Shown here in pieces: positions 49,141 through 57,971 of a DNA stretch of 64,000 bases (within the stretch, counting starts at the first letter, position 1; each line of letters begins with the position of its first letter). The DNA is from Sphingomonas sp. CROZ-RG-20F-R02-07. Lineage in GTDB: Bacteria > Pseudomonadota > Alphaproteobacteria > Sphingomonadales > Sphingomonadaceae. The position numbers and the translations under genes are program-made. The DNA lies in NCBI RefSeq assembly GCF_022662335.1, contig NZ_JAKNQJ010000009.1, forward strand, positions 62,001-126,000. Reading direction: 5' to 3'. A model generated the notes under the pieces. The model was not told the DNA's origin. It did no database searches and saw nothing but the letters and a program-made list of their open reading frames with translations.

Positions 49141-49689
49141 TCAGGGCATCATCACCGTGTCGATGACGTGGATCACGCCGTTCGACTGGTAGACATTGGG
49201 GATGGTGATCGTCCCCGTGTCGCCCTTGCCGTCCATGATCGTCCAATGGCCCATCGCCTTCTTGAACATCAGCGGCTCGCCCTGAACGGTGGTGTAGGTC
49301 GCGGTGCCGCCGTTGGCCTTCGCCTTGGCGGCGATGTCGGCGGCGGTGATGCGGCCGGGGACGACGTGATAGGTCAGGATGCTGGTGAGCTGCGCCTTGT
49401 TCTCCGGCTTCACCAGCGTGTCGACGGTGCCGGCCGGCAGCTTGGCGAACGCGGCGTTGGTGGGGGCGAACACGGTGAAGGGGCCGGGGCCCGACAGCGT
49501 GTCGACCAGCCCGGCGGCCTTCACCGCGGCGACGAGCGTGGTGTGGTCCTTCGAATTGACGGCGTTCTCGACGATCGTCTTGGTCGGATACATGGCGGCA
49601 CCGCCGACCATCGGGTCCTTGGGGGCGGCGATCGCGCCGGCGCTGGCCAGGATCGCGATGGCGGCGATCGAAGTGCGGATGGGGTTCAT
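49141..49689 (-). CDS. Secreted fasciclin (FAS1) domain protein
   Basis: A 182-residue exported protein. A signal peptide (about residues 1-22, IAILASAGAIAA) is followed by one FAS1 domain with TLVAAVKAAGLVDTL near 50, GPFTVFAPTNAAFAKLP near 68 and the conserved YHVVPG near 108. Such domains mediate adhesion. AGGAGAG precedes ATG 49689 by about 8 nt. It is divergent from the mscS-type gene. Confidence 0.92.
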   Translation of the reverse strand: MNPIRTSIAAIAILASAGAIAAPKDPMVGGAAMYPTKTIVENAVNSKDHTTLVAAVKAAGLVDTLSGPGPFTVFAPTNAAFAKLPAGTVDTLVKPENKAQLTSILTYHVVPGRITAADIAAKAKANGGTATYTTVQGEPLMFKKAMGHWTIMDGKGDTGTITIPNVYQSNGVIHVIDTVMMP

Positions 49690-49854
49690 GAGCGTCTCTC
49701 CTGTCGGCACCGGCACGGTGCGGCGGGAGATACGGCGCGAGGTGGCGGGTGGATGCAGCGCCGAAACGATCCCGTCCCGCCCCCCGCCGCCCGCTCCTCC
49801 CGCTCCTCCCGCAAAGCGCTTGAGCCCGGCCGGCGCCGCGCGCAAAGCACGGCG

Positions 49855-52251
49855 ATGCGGATCCCGATGCTCGCCCTTCTCCTCATGGCGCTCTGCGCGC
49901 CCGCCGCCGCCCGCCAGCAGACCGCCGCCGACCGCGACGCGCAGGCGATCGATGCGGCGGCGCGCGAATATCGCGCGATCGACGTCGCGCTCACCGCACG
50001 CACCAGCCTCGCCGACCGGCGCACGCTCCATGCCGAGGCCGCCGCCGTCGCGCAGGTCGCCGCCGCGCGCACCGCCGACCTCCAGGCGCAGCTCGCCACG
50101 GTCCAGACCGAACTCGCGCAGCTCGGCCCCGCGAAGGCGCCCGCAGCGGCGACGCCGCGCGCGCGGGTGGACCGGGCGCGGCTGGAGAAGCAGCGCGTGC
50201 CGCTCGACCAGGGCGTCGAGCGCGGCCGCAAGCTTTACGCCGACACCGCGCGCCTGCTCGCCGAGACCGCCGCCAGCCCCACCGACCGGCTGGTCGAGCA
50301 GATCTCGACGCGCACCCATTCGCCGCTCTCGCCCGATTTCTGGCGCGCGATCGCCGCCGAATGGCCGCGCGACGCGCAGCGGCTGATGCTGCTCGGCAAT
50401 GTCGAAGGCGATGCGATCGGCGGCGCGCGGCCGGGCGACCTATGGGCGGCGGTGCTGGGGCTGGCGGCGGCGCTGCTGATCCTGTTTCCGCTGCGGCTGT
50501 GGCTGCGCGGAGTCGGGCGCCGGATCATGCTCGATCACGCGCCCTCCAACCGGCTGCGCAAATCGGGGCAGGCCGCCTGGATCGTGGCGAGCGGCACGCT
50601 GCTGCCCGGCATCGCCGCGGCCTGCGCTATGACGGGGCTGCGCGCCGCGGGGCTGGTCGCGCCCGCCTGGGTGCCGCTCGGCGACGCGCTCACCCGCGCG
50701 TCGACGGTCGCGGGGCTGATCTGCGGCCTCGGCTCGGCGCTGCTGATGCGGCGCCAGCCGCAATGGCGGCTGCTGCCCATCGCCGACGATACCGCGCAGG
50801 CGCTGCGGCCCTGGAGCTGGATCGCCGCCGCCGTGGTGTTCGCGGTCGTGCTGCTCGATGCCGGGCGGACGGTCGCCGCGCCCGGCGCCGCCTCGCGCAT
50901 GGCGATCAGCGCGGTGATCGCGCTGGCGCATATCGTGCTCGTGGCCAGTCTGCTCGCCTGGATCGGGCGCGTCCGGCTGCGCGCGATCGCGCGCGGCGAT
51001 GCGGTCGACGACGGCGCGGGCGAGACCGGCACCGCGCTCGCCTCGCTCGTCGCATGGACCGGCACGCTCGCCGCCGCGGTCGCGCTGCTCATCGGCTATG
51101 TGGCGCTCGCGGCACTGCTCGGCGCGCTGCTTCTCTGGGTGCCGCTGATGATCGCCACCTTCTGGATCGCGCTCGTCCTCGCCGACGATCTGGCGACCGG
51201 GCTCGTCTCGCACGAGAGTCGCCTCGGCCTCGGCCTCCACCGCGGCTTCGGCGTGCGGCCGAGCCTGATCGACCAGGCGGGCATCGCGCTGTCGGCCGCG
51301 CTGCGCCTCGCGCTGGTACTGCTGGGGCTGACGGTGGTCACCGGGCCGTTCGGCTCCAATGTCGACACGCTGCTCGACCAGTTCTCGCGGCTGGCCGACG
51401 GCGTGACGATCGGCTCGCTCACGCTGTCGCCGGGCGCGGTGCTGCGTGCGGCGGCGGTGCTGGTCGCCGGGCTGTTCGTGGTGCGGCTGGTGCAGCATTG
51501 GCTGACCGAGCGTTATCTGCCCGCCACCGATCTGGATGCCGGCGCGCGCAACTCGATCGCGACGGTCGCGCGCTATCTGGGGCTGATCCTCGCCGGGCTA
51601 TGGGCGCTCGCCTCGCTCGGCATCGGCGTGCAGCGGATCGCGCTGCTGCTCTCCGCGCTGTCGGTCGGGATCGGCTTCGGGCTCCAGGCGATCACGCAGA
51701 ATTTCGTCTCGGGGCTGATCCTGCTGTTCGAACGGCCGGTGAAGATCGGCGACCTGATCCGCATCGGCGACCAGGAGGGCGACGTGAAGCGCATCAGCGT
51801 GCGCGCCACCGAGATCCAGATCGCCGACCGTTCGACGCTGATCGTGCCCAATTCCGAACTCATCACCAAAACGGTGCGCAACATGACGCTCGCCGATCCG
51901 ATCGGGCGCGTGCAGCTCCAATTCTCGGTCGGGATCGAAGCGGACATCGCCAAGGTGCGCGCGATGCTGCTGGCGATGTATGCCGATTCGTCGGCCGTGC
52001 TCGACCAGCCCGAGCCCCGCGTGTTTGTCGATTCCATCGCGGACGGCCGCGTGAACATCAACAGCTTCGCCTATGTGGCCAGTCCTCGCGACGTCTATCC
52101 CACGCGCAGCGAATTGTTCTTCCGCCTGCTTGCCGAATTACCCGCGGCCGGGATCGATCTGGGCACCGCGCCGCAACAGCTACACCTCGTGGGCGGCGTA
52201 GTCACCGCGACCGATGGCGCCGACACCGCCGTCCCCGGCACGGCGACTTGA
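49855..52251 (+). CDS. MscS-type mechanosensitive channel with DUF3772 periplasmic domain
   Basis: A 798-residue channel. A signal peptide (residues 1-17) leads into a periplasmic helical domain of the DUF3772 type (about 20-175). Then come about ten membrane segments and the MscS core. The pore-lining helix and vestibule start near LSALSVGIGFGLQAITQNFV (about 598-617), followed by LFERPVKIGDLIRIGDQEGD. It should open under membrane tension to release solutes. ATG 49855 lacks a strong ribosome site. Confidence 0.9.
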   Translation: MRIPMLALLLMALCAPAAARQQTAADRDAQAIDAAAREYRAIDVALTARTSLADRRTLHAEAAAVAQVAAARTADLQAQLATVQTELAQLGPAKAPAAATPRARVDRARLEKQRVPLDQGVERGRKLYADTARLLAETAASPTDRLVEQISTRTHSPLSPDFWRAIAAEWPRDAQRLMLLGNVEGDAIGGARPGDLWAAVLGLAAALLILFPLRLWLRGVGRRIMLDHAPSNRLRKSGQAAWIVASGTLLPGIAAACAMTGLRAAGLVAPAWVPLGDALTRASTVAGLICGLGSALLMRRQPQWRLLPIADDTAQALRPWSWIAAAVVFAVVLLDAGRTVAAPGAASRMAISAVIALAHIVLVASLLAWIGRVRLRAIARGDAVDDGAGETGTALASLVAWTGTLAAAVALLIGYVALAALLGALLLWVPLMIATFWIALVLADDLATGLVSHESRLGLGLHRGFGVRPSLIDQAGIALSAALRLALVLLGLTVVTGPFGSNVDTLLDQFSRLADGVTIGSLTLSPGAVLRAAAVLVAGLFVVRLVQHWLTERYLPATDLDAGARNSIATVARYLGLILAGLWALASLGIGVQRIALLLSALSVGIGFGLQAITQNFVSGLILLFERPVKIGDLIRIGDQEGDVKRISVRATEIQIADRSTLIVPNSELITKTVRNMTLADPIGRVQLQFSVGIEADIAKVRAMLLAMYADSSAVLDQPEPRVFVDSIADGRVNINSFAYVASPRDVYPTRSELFFRLLAELPAAGIDLGTAPQQLHLVGGVVTATDGADTAVPGTAT

Positions 52252-52381
52252 CCGACAAAGGTCTCAAAGCCGGTCAAAACGGCGTTCGCCGCAGGCCGAT
52301 CGCAACAAATAGTGCACGGACGAGACTTCGCGGTCGATCAGCACTTGCATCGATCCGCGGAATAGTCATGGCAGGACGGCT

Positions 52382-52397
52382 ACGACCGATTGGTCGT
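52382..52397. promoter_or_regulatory. Inverted repeat upstream of the MucR-type gene
   Basis: ACGACC-GATT-GGTCGT forms a perfect 6-bp inverted repeat 23 bp before the ATG at 52421. MucR proteins often repress their own gene, so this may be an operator; MucR sites are usually AT-rich, which argues for caution. Confidence 0.35.
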
Positions 52398-52420
52398 GAT
52401 GTGCTGCAAGAGGATCTTCC

Positions 52421-52936
52421 ATGACCGACTCCACCAATGCCGTCGAACTCGCCGCCGAGCTCACCGCGGCCTGGCTCGCGAACCCCAACACGCGCACGTC
52501 CGCCGACGACGTGCCCGCCTTTCTCGCCTCGATGCACGCGGCCGTGACGCGCCTGTCGGGCGACGCCGCCGAGCGCGCCGAAGAGCCCGCGCAGCAGAGC
52601 TACGAGCCCGCCGTCTCGGCACGCAAGTCGCTGGCCTCGCCCGACCACATCATCTCGATGATCGACGGCAAGAAGTACAAGACGCTGCGCCGCCATCTGT
52701 CGACGCACGGCATGACGCCCGAACAATATCGCGAGCGTTTCAACCTGAAGGCGGATTACCCGATGGTCGCCGCGACCTATTCGGAGGCGCGCCGCGCGAT
52801 GGCCAAGTCGATCGGCCTCGGCCGCAAGGCGGGCACCAAGGTGGAGCAGGCCGGCGAAACCGCGGTGAAGTCGGTGCGCAAGGGCGGCAAGGCCGCGCTC
52901 GACGCCGCCAAGAAGGCGCTCGGCGCCGAAGGCTGA
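52421..52936 (+). CDS. MucR/Ros-family regulator lacking the usual zinc cysteine
   Basis: A 171-residue MucR-type protein, an H-NS-like global DNA-binding regulator in alphaproteobacteria. The N-terminal helical part (1-55) serves oligomerisation. The DNA-binding part has DGKKYKTLRRHLSTHGMTPE (82-101) and the FNLKADYPMVA segment. Where family members have a zinc-binding cysteine this one has Ser79 (HIISMIDG), while D82, H92 and H96 remain. Zinc-free relatives are known in Mesorhizobium. The C-terminus is a lysine/alanine-rich tail (KSVRKGGKAALDAAKKAL) resembling histone H1 tails, longer than usual. Confidence 0.87.
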   Translation: MTDSTNAVELAAELTAAWLANPNTRTSADDVPAFLASMHAAVTRLSGDAAERAEEPAQQSYEPAVSARKSLASPDHIISMIDGKKYKTLRRHLSTHGMTPEQYRERFNLKADYPMVAATYSEARRAMAKSIGLGRKAGTKVEQAGETAVKSVRKGGKAALDAAKKALGAEG

Positions 52937-52947
52937 TCCGTAGAAAA

Positions 52948-52976
52948 ATGGCGGGCCGTCACCGGCGGCCCGCCAT
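52948..52976. terminator. Terminator hairpin between converging genes
   Basis: A 10-bp perfect stem (ATGGCGGGCC and GGCCCGCCAT) with a 9-nt loop. On the minus strand it is followed by a TTTTT run (plus-strand AAAAA at 52944-52948), making it a standard intrinsic terminator for the gene ending at 52984. It can also stop the MucR gene transcript. Confidence 0.75.
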
Positions 52977-52983
52977 CGATCGC

Positions 52984-53364
52984 TCAGGCTTTTTTGCGCG
53001 CGCGCTTCGGGTTGGCGGCGGCTTCGGCATCTTCCTCTTCATCGGGCGAATGTTCGCCGGCTTCGGTGAGCGCGGCGCCCAGCGCCTTCAGCTTGTCCTG
53101 CGAGGTCTCGGCGCGATCGGCGATCTTGGTGGTCGCCTCGCCCAGCCGGTGCAGCAGCGCATGAATCCGGTCCGCATCCGGCTCGCCCTTTTCGAGCTGC
53201 TTGCGCAGCGAGGCCAGGTCGCGAAGGATGCCCTTGGAGCCGGGCACGTCGAGATCGGCGAGCGCCGTCTCCCAATCTTCCACCATGTCGGCGCCCTTCG
53301 TGGGCTTGGTGGCATCGAGGCCCCGGTTGATCGCGTTCATCGTCGCTGCGAATTTGATCGCCAT
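52984..53364 (-). CDS. Conserved hypothetical helical protein
   Basis: A 126-residue acidic, helical protein I cannot assign. It starts MAIKFAATMNAINRGLD, has a long amphipathic middle (LASLRKQLEKGEPDADRIHA) and ends in an acidic patch followed by a basic RARKKA tail. GAGAG precedes the ATG. No signal peptide or membrane segment. It converges on the MucR gene. Confidence 0.65.
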   Translation of the reverse strand: MAIKFAATMNAINRGLDATKPTKGADMVEDWETALADLDVPGSKGILRDLASLRKQLEKGEPDADRIHALLHRLGEATTKIADRAETSQDKLKALGAALTEAGEHSPDEEEDAEAAANPKRARKKA

Positions 53365-53560
53365 GGATTATCTCTCGAAATATCCGCCAGAAGCAGCGGT
53401 GAGCGCCGAACGCAGCAGGCGCCGCCCGGTCGCGTCCGCCCGGAATTCATCTGCGCAAAGAGCAACATAAGGCAATCATCGGCCCGACGGGGGCGGGACC
53501 GGGATGATGGGAGCGCGATCCGCGTGAGGCGGACCCAGCGTCTGATGACGTTACTTCTCT

Positions 53561-53649
53561 CCGTTCGCCCTGAGCTCGTCGAAGGGCCCGTACCGAATGC
53601 GACGCCAGGCGCGCGGAGCCCGTGCTTCGACAAGCTCAGCACGAACGGG
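53561..53649. repeat. Paired REP-type repeat, copy 7
   Basis: Arms CCGTTCGCCCTGAGCTCGTC and GCTTCGACAAGCTCAGCACG ending GAACGG at 53649, preceded by the conserved outer bases GATGACGTTA. It fills most of the later part of the 302-bp gap 53365-53666. The first part of that gap (53365-53560) holds nothing I can name. Confidence 0.85.
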
Positions 53650-53666
53650 CTTAGGTGGATCCGACC

Positions 53667-54098
53667 CTAGCCTAGACGGCGCAGCGTCGCCGCATCGGCG
53701 GTGCCCCCGAACCAACGGTCGATCGCCGCGCCGAAGATCGGCTCGCCGCTCGCCTCGCGGAACAGGGTGAGCGAGGATCGCAGCTTCATCGCATCGATCG
53801 GGCCGAACACGCGCTCCGCCGTCGTCGCGGGCGTCGTCTCGGGCAGGGCCATCAACGCCGCCACGCATTCGCGCAGCCGGGCGCCGAGCACGGGATGATC
53901 GAGATAGGCCACCGCCTCGTCGCGCGAGCGGATCGCATAATGCGTCGCCATGGCGCTCGAACCCAGCCCCGCGATCTGCGGAAAGACATACCACATCCAG
54001 TGGCTGCGTTTGGCACCGCGCCGGATCTCGGCGAGCGCGGTGGCGTAATCGTCCGCCTGGGCGGCCACGAAGCGATCGAGATCATGCGGGTCGGTCAT
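53667..54098 (-). CDS. DUF1810-family protein
   Basis: A 143-residue DUF1810 (calpastatin-like) protein. It opens with DLDRFVAAQADDYATALAEI and carries SHWMWYVFPQIAGLG near 34 and the FGPIDAMKLRSSLTLF segment near 97. The function is unknown; some relatives resemble small regulators or toxins. ATG 54098 (MTDPHDLD) is the natural start. It is divergent from the carrier gene. Confidence 0.85.
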   Translation of the reverse strand: MTDPHDLDRFVAAQADDYATALAEIRRGAKRSHWMWYVFPQIAGLGSSAMATHYAIRSRDEAVAYLDHPVLGARLRECVAALMALPETTPATTAERVFGPIDAMKLRSSLTLFREASGEPIFGAAIDRWFGGTADAATLRRLG

Positions 54099-54216
54099 CC
54101 CGCTGCAATGCACGAGCGCGCGATGCGCTCCGCACAACGCATTGAACTTCCGCGGGTCCTCGTTATCCTGCGCCGCACGGCATGCGACGGACGTGCGCCA
54201 CGGCAGGAGAGATGCG

Positions 54217-55851
54217 ATGGCGGGACCCGATGGCGACTGGCTGGCGCGCGAGCGCACGGTCGCGACGCCCGGCTACAACCGGTGGCTGCTGCCGCCCTGC
54301 GCGCTGGCGATCCATCTGTGCATCGGCATGGCCTATGGCTTCAGCGTGTTCTGGCTGCCGCTCGGCCATGCGATCGGGATCGTCGATCCGATCGTCTGCA
54401 AGGACATGACGCTGCTGCAGGCGCTGACCACCACCACCTGCGATTGGCGGGTCAGCGATCTCACCTGGACGTACAGCCTGTTCTTCGTGGTGCTCGGCGC
54501 CGCCGCCGCCCTGTGGGGCGGCTGGCTGGAGCGCGCAGGGCCGCGCAAGGCGGGCGTGGTCGCCGCCTGCTGCTGGGCGGGCGGCATCGCGATCGGCGCG
54601 ATCGGCGTGTCGATCCACCAGCTCTGGCTGCTGTGGCTCGGCACCGGGGTGATCGGCGGGGTCGGGCTGGGGCTCGGTTACATCTCGCCCGTCTCCACGC
54701 TCATCAAGTGGTTTCCCGATCGCCGCGGCATGGCGACGGGCATGGCGATCATGGGCTTCGGCGGCGGCGCGCTGATCGGTTCGCCGCTCGCCGACCTGCT
54801 GATGAAGCATTTCGCCAATGCCGGCGGCGTGGGCGTGTGGCAGACGTTCCTGACGCTCGCCGCGCTCTATTTCGTATTCATGATGGCCGGCGCGCTCGGC
54901 TACCGCGTGCCGCCGGTCGACTGGAAGCCCGCGGGCTGGACCGCGCCCAAGGGCAGCGGGCTCGTCTCGCCGTGGAACGTGCATCTGAAGAACGCGCACC
55001 GCACGCCGCAATTCTGGCTGATCTGGCTGGTGCTGCTGCTGAACGTCTCGGCCTCGATCGGGATCATCGGCGTGGCCTCGCCGATGATCCAGGAGATCTT
55101 CGCCGGCCGGCTGTTCCACCAGCCGCAGGTCGCGTTCCTCGATTTCGATACCGCGCAAAAGGCCGCCGCCGCGGCGGTCGGCGCCGGCTTTGTGGGCTTC
55201 ATCAGCCTGTTCAACATCGGCGGCCGGTTCTTCTGGGCGTCGATCTCGGATCGGCTGGGGCGCAAGACCACCTATGCGGTGATGCTGGCGCTCGGCGCGC
55301 TGCTCTACGGTCTGGTCGCGCCCTGGTCGGCGACGGCGGGCGCGCTGCTCGTGTTCGCGCTCACCTTCGCCGTGACCACCTCGCTTTATGGCGGCGGCTT
55401 CGCGACCGTGCCGGCTTATCTGGCGGACGTGTTCGGCACGCAGTTCGTCGGCGCGATCCACGGGCGGCTGCTCACCGCCTGGTCGACCGCGGGCGTGCTC
55501 GGGCCGCTGATCGTCACGCGGATGCGCGATTCGGCGATCGCGGCGGGCACCCCGCGCGCGGCGATCTATCCGCCGATCTACTGGGTGCTCGCCGCGTTGC
55601 TGGTGGCAGGGTTCGTCGCCAACCTGTTCGTGCGCCCGGTCGCCGAACGCTTCCACATGACCGCCGACGAACTCGCCGCCACGCGACCCGTCGGGACCGA
55701 GGCCGCCGCCGCGATCGGCACGGGCGCGGGCACGATCGGCCATGACGGGTGGGAGCCGCGCGTGCTGCTCGCCTGGGCGGTGGTGTGCGTGCCGCTCGCC
55801 TGGGGCGTGTGGATGACGGCCACCAAGGCGGTCGCGCTCTTCGTGCGCTGA
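54217..55851 (+). CDS. MFS transporter, oxalate/formate antiporter (OFA) type
   Basis: A 544-residue major facilitator with 12 predicted membrane segments. GYISPVSTLIKWFPDRRGMATG near 158-179 and the RFFWASISDRLGRK loop near 338 match the OFA family. Length is above average because of a long loop before the second segment and a C-terminal extension. AGGAGAG at 54205-54211 sets ATG 54217. It converges with fhs, which consumes formate, so formate or another small acid is a plausible cargo; this is inference. Confidence 0.82.
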   Translation: MAGPDGDWLARERTVATPGYNRWLLPPCALAIHLCIGMAYGFSVFWLPLGHAIGIVDPIVCKDMTLLQALTTTTCDWRVSDLTWTYSLFFVVLGAAAALWGGWLERAGPRKAGVVAACCWAGGIAIGAIGVSIHQLWLLWLGTGVIGGVGLGLGYISPVSTLIKWFPDRRGMATGMAIMGFGGGALIGSPLADLLMKHFANAGGVGVWQTFLTLAALYFVFMMAGALGYRVPPVDWKPAGWTAPKGSGLVSPWNVHLKNAHRTPQFWLIWLVLLLNVSASIGIIGVASPMIQEIFAGRLFHQPQVAFLDFDTAQKAAAAAVGAGFVGFISLFNIGGRFFWASISDRLGRKTTYAVMLALGALLYGLVAPWSATAGALLVFALTFAVTTSLYGGGFATVPAYLADVFGTQFVGAIHGRLLTAWSTAGVLGPLIVTRMRDSAIAAGTPRAAIYPPIYWVLAALLVAGFVANLFVRPVAERFHMTADELAATRPVGTEAAAAIGTGAGTIGHDGWEPRVLLAWAVVCVPLAWGVWMTATKAVALFVR

Positions 55852-55853
55852 CG

Positions 55854-55871
55854 GGCGGCGTCAGCGCCGCC
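55854..55871. terminator. Short hairpin between the OFA carrier gene and fhs
   Basis: A perfect 7-bp GC stem (GGCGGCG, loop TCAG, CGCCGCC) that fills the 19-bp gap between two converging genes. It lacks a T tract, so termination is only a possibility. Confidence 0.4.
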
Positions 55872-57538
55872 TAGCTGAGCCCGACGATCTCGCCGTCCGC
55901 GCCGATCCGGATATGCTCGGCCGCGGGCACGCGCGGCAGGCCCGGCATCGTCATCAGGTCGCCGCAGATCGCCACGACGAACCCCGCGCCCGCGGCCAGC
56001 CGCACCTCGCGCACCGGGATCCGGTGCCCGGTGGGCGCGCCGAGCAGGCTGGGGTCCGCCGAGAAGCTGTACTGCGTCTTGGCCATGCACACGGGCAGAT
56101 GGCCGAAGCCCTCGGCTTCCCAACGCTCGAGCTGCGCCAGGATCTTGGCGTCCATCACCACGCCGTCGGCGTGATAGATGCGCCGCGCCACCGTCTCGAT
56201 CTTGGCCGCCAGCGGCAGCGCGTCGTCATAGATCGGCGCGAACCGCGCGCTATCGGCGTCGGCCAGCGCCGCCACCGCGTCTGCGAGCTCGACCGCACCC
56301 GCCCCGCCATCGGCCCAGTGGCGGCACAGGATCGCGCGCGCACCATGCGCCGCGGCCGCCTCGCGCACCACGGCGATCTCCTCCTCGCTGTCGCCCGCGA
56401 AATGGTTGATCGCCACGACGGCGGGCACGCCGAACTGGCGGATATTCTCCAGATGCCGGACGAGGTTGACGACGCCGCGCCGCACCGCATCGACATCCTC
56501 GCGCGCCAGATCCGCCTTCGCCACGCCGCCGTTCATCTTGAGCGCACGGACGGTCGCCACCAGCACCGTCGCGCTCGGCTGCAACCCCGCCTGACGGCAC
56601 TTGATGTCGAAGAACTTCTCGGCGCCCAGATCGGCGCCGAACCCGGCCTCGGTCACCACATAGTCGCCCAGCGCCAGCGCGGTGCGCGTCGCGATCACCG
56701 AATTGCAGCCATGCGCGATATTGGCGAACGGGCCGCCATGGATCAGCGCGGGATTGCCCTCCAGCGTCTGCACGAGATTGGGCTTGATCGCCTCCTTCAG
56801 CAGCACCGCCATCGCGCCGTCCGCCTTCAGGTCGCGCGCGGTGACCGCGCGGCGGTCGCGCGTATAGGCGACGATGATCCGCCCCAGCCGCGCCTCCAGA
56901 TCGGCCAGGTCGTTCGCCAGGCACAGGATCGCCATCACCTCGGAGGCGACGGTGATGTCGAAGCCCGACTCGCGGGGGAACCCGTTGGCGACGCCGCCGA
57001 TCGACTGGACGATGTCGCGCAGCGCCCGGTCATTGGTATCGAGCACCCGGCGCCACACCACGCGGCGCACGTCGATGCCGAGCGCGTTGCCCCAATGGAC
57101 ATGGTTGTCGAGCATGGCGGCGAGCAGGTTGTGCGCGGCGGTGATCGCGTGGAAGTCGCCGGTGAAATGAAGGTTGATGTCCTCCATCGGCACCACCTGC
57201 GCATGGCCGCCTCCCGTCGCGCCGCCCTTGGTGCCGAAACAGGGACCGAGCGAGGGTTCGCGCAGCGCCAGCACCGCGCGGCGCCCGGTGCGGTTCAGCG
57301 CATCGGCCAGCCCCACCGAGGTGGTCGTCTTGCCCTCCCCCGCCGGCGTCGGGTTGATCGCGGTGACGAGGATCAGTCGCCCGCGATGCCCGGCTCGCGG
57401 CGCGATCCGCGCGAGATCCAGCTTGGCCTTGTAACGGCCATAGGGCTCGATCGCATCGGCGGGGATGCCGATGCGATCGGCCACCTGCCCGATCGGCAGC
57501 AGCGTGGCGGCGCGGGAGATCTCGATATCGCTCTTCAT
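55871..57538 (-). CDS. fhs: Formate-tetrahydrofolate ligase
   Basis: A 555-residue ATP-dependent enzyme joining formate to tetrahydrofolate. The P-loop [10 protein letters not shown] is at residues 64-73, with [20 protein letters not shown] near 93-112 and the [14 protein letters not shown] segment near 380. Both are family signatures. It feeds the one-carbon pool shared with FolD. Not every proteobacterium has this gene. Confidence 0.96.
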   Translation of the reverse strand: MKSDIEISRAATLLPIGQVADRIGIPADAIEPYGRYKAKLDLARIAPRAGHRGRLILVTAINPTPAGEGKTTTSVGLADALNRTGRRAVLALREPSLGPCFGTKGGATGGGHAQVVPMEDINLHFTGDFHAITAAHNLLAAMLDNHVHWGNALGIDVRRVVWRRVLDTNDRALRDIVQSIGGVANGFPRESGFDITVASEVMAILCLANDLADLEARLGRIIVAYTRDRRAVTARDLKADGAMAVLLKEAIKPNLVQTLEGNPALIHGGPFANIAHGCNSVIATRTALALGDYVVTEAGFGADLGAEKFFDIKCRQAGLQPSATVLVATVRALKMNGGVAKADLAREDVDAVRRGVVNLVRHLENIRQFGVPAVVAINHFAGDSEEEIAVVREAAAAHGARAILCRHWADGGAGAVELADAVAALADADSARFAPIYDDALPLAAKIETVARRIYHADGVVMDAKILAQLERWEAEGFGHLPVCMAKTQYSFSADPSLLGAPTGHRIPVREVRLAAGAGFVVAICGDLMTMPGLPRVPAAEHIRIGADGEIVGLS

Positions 57539-57580
57539 GCCGCGCCCGTAGCAGCGTGCGCGGGGACATCAAGCGGATCG

Positions 57581-57605
57581 GGAACCAGCCGTCATGATGC
57601 TGGTT
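57581..57605 (+). promoter_or_regulatory. EcfG-type stress promoter of csbD
   Basis: GGAAC (57581-57585) and GGTT (57602-57605) are separated by 16 nt, in the 125-bp gap between fhs and csbD. CsbD proteins belong to the general stress regulons of many bacteria, so motif and gene agree. Confidence 0.65.
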
Positions 57606-57663
57606 AAGCGACCGACGACATGGAGGGTCTCGCCGATCGAGCCCGTCGCACGAGGATATCGCC

Positions 57664-57846
57664 ATGGGTGAATTCACCGACAAGCTCGACGCCGCCGGCA
57701 ACAAGATCGCGGGCAACATCAAGGAAGCGATCGGCAAGGCGACCGACAACGACAAGCTGGTCGCGGAAGGCAAGGCGCAGGAGCTGAAGGGCACCGGCCA
57801 AGACGTGAAGGGCAGCGTCAAGGGCGCGCTCGGCGACAACGTCTGA
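57664..57846 (+). CDS. CsbD-family general stress protein
   Basis: A 60-residue hydrophilic protein of the CsbD family. KLDAAGNKIAGNIKEAIGKA and VKGSVKGALGD are the family's repeats. It is abundant under stress in other bacteria, with an unclear mechanism. GAGG lies upstream of ATG 57664. It is a single-gene unit with an EcfG-type promoter and its own terminator. Confidence 0.92.
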   Translation: MGEFTDKLDAAGNKIAGNIKEAIGKATDNDKLVAEGKAQELKGTGQDVKGSVKGALGDNV

Positions 57847-57870
57847 GCTTCGCGCACACGCGAAACCGGG

Positions 57871-57903
57871 GCCGCCCGCGACTGGTTCGCGGGCGGCCTT
57901 TTT
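57871..57903 (+). terminator. Intrinsic terminator after csbD
   Basis: An 11-bp stem (GCCGCCCGCGA and TCGCGGGCGGC) with a 5-nt loop, followed by CTTTTT. It starts 25 bp after the csbD stop codon and is the clearest intrinsic terminator in the window. Confidence 0.9.
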
Positions 57904-57971
57904 CGTGGCGGTTGCACCGATGCGGGACTTGGTCCTAACCTCGCCCCTTCTTCCCGGGGCAAGGCGACGCG

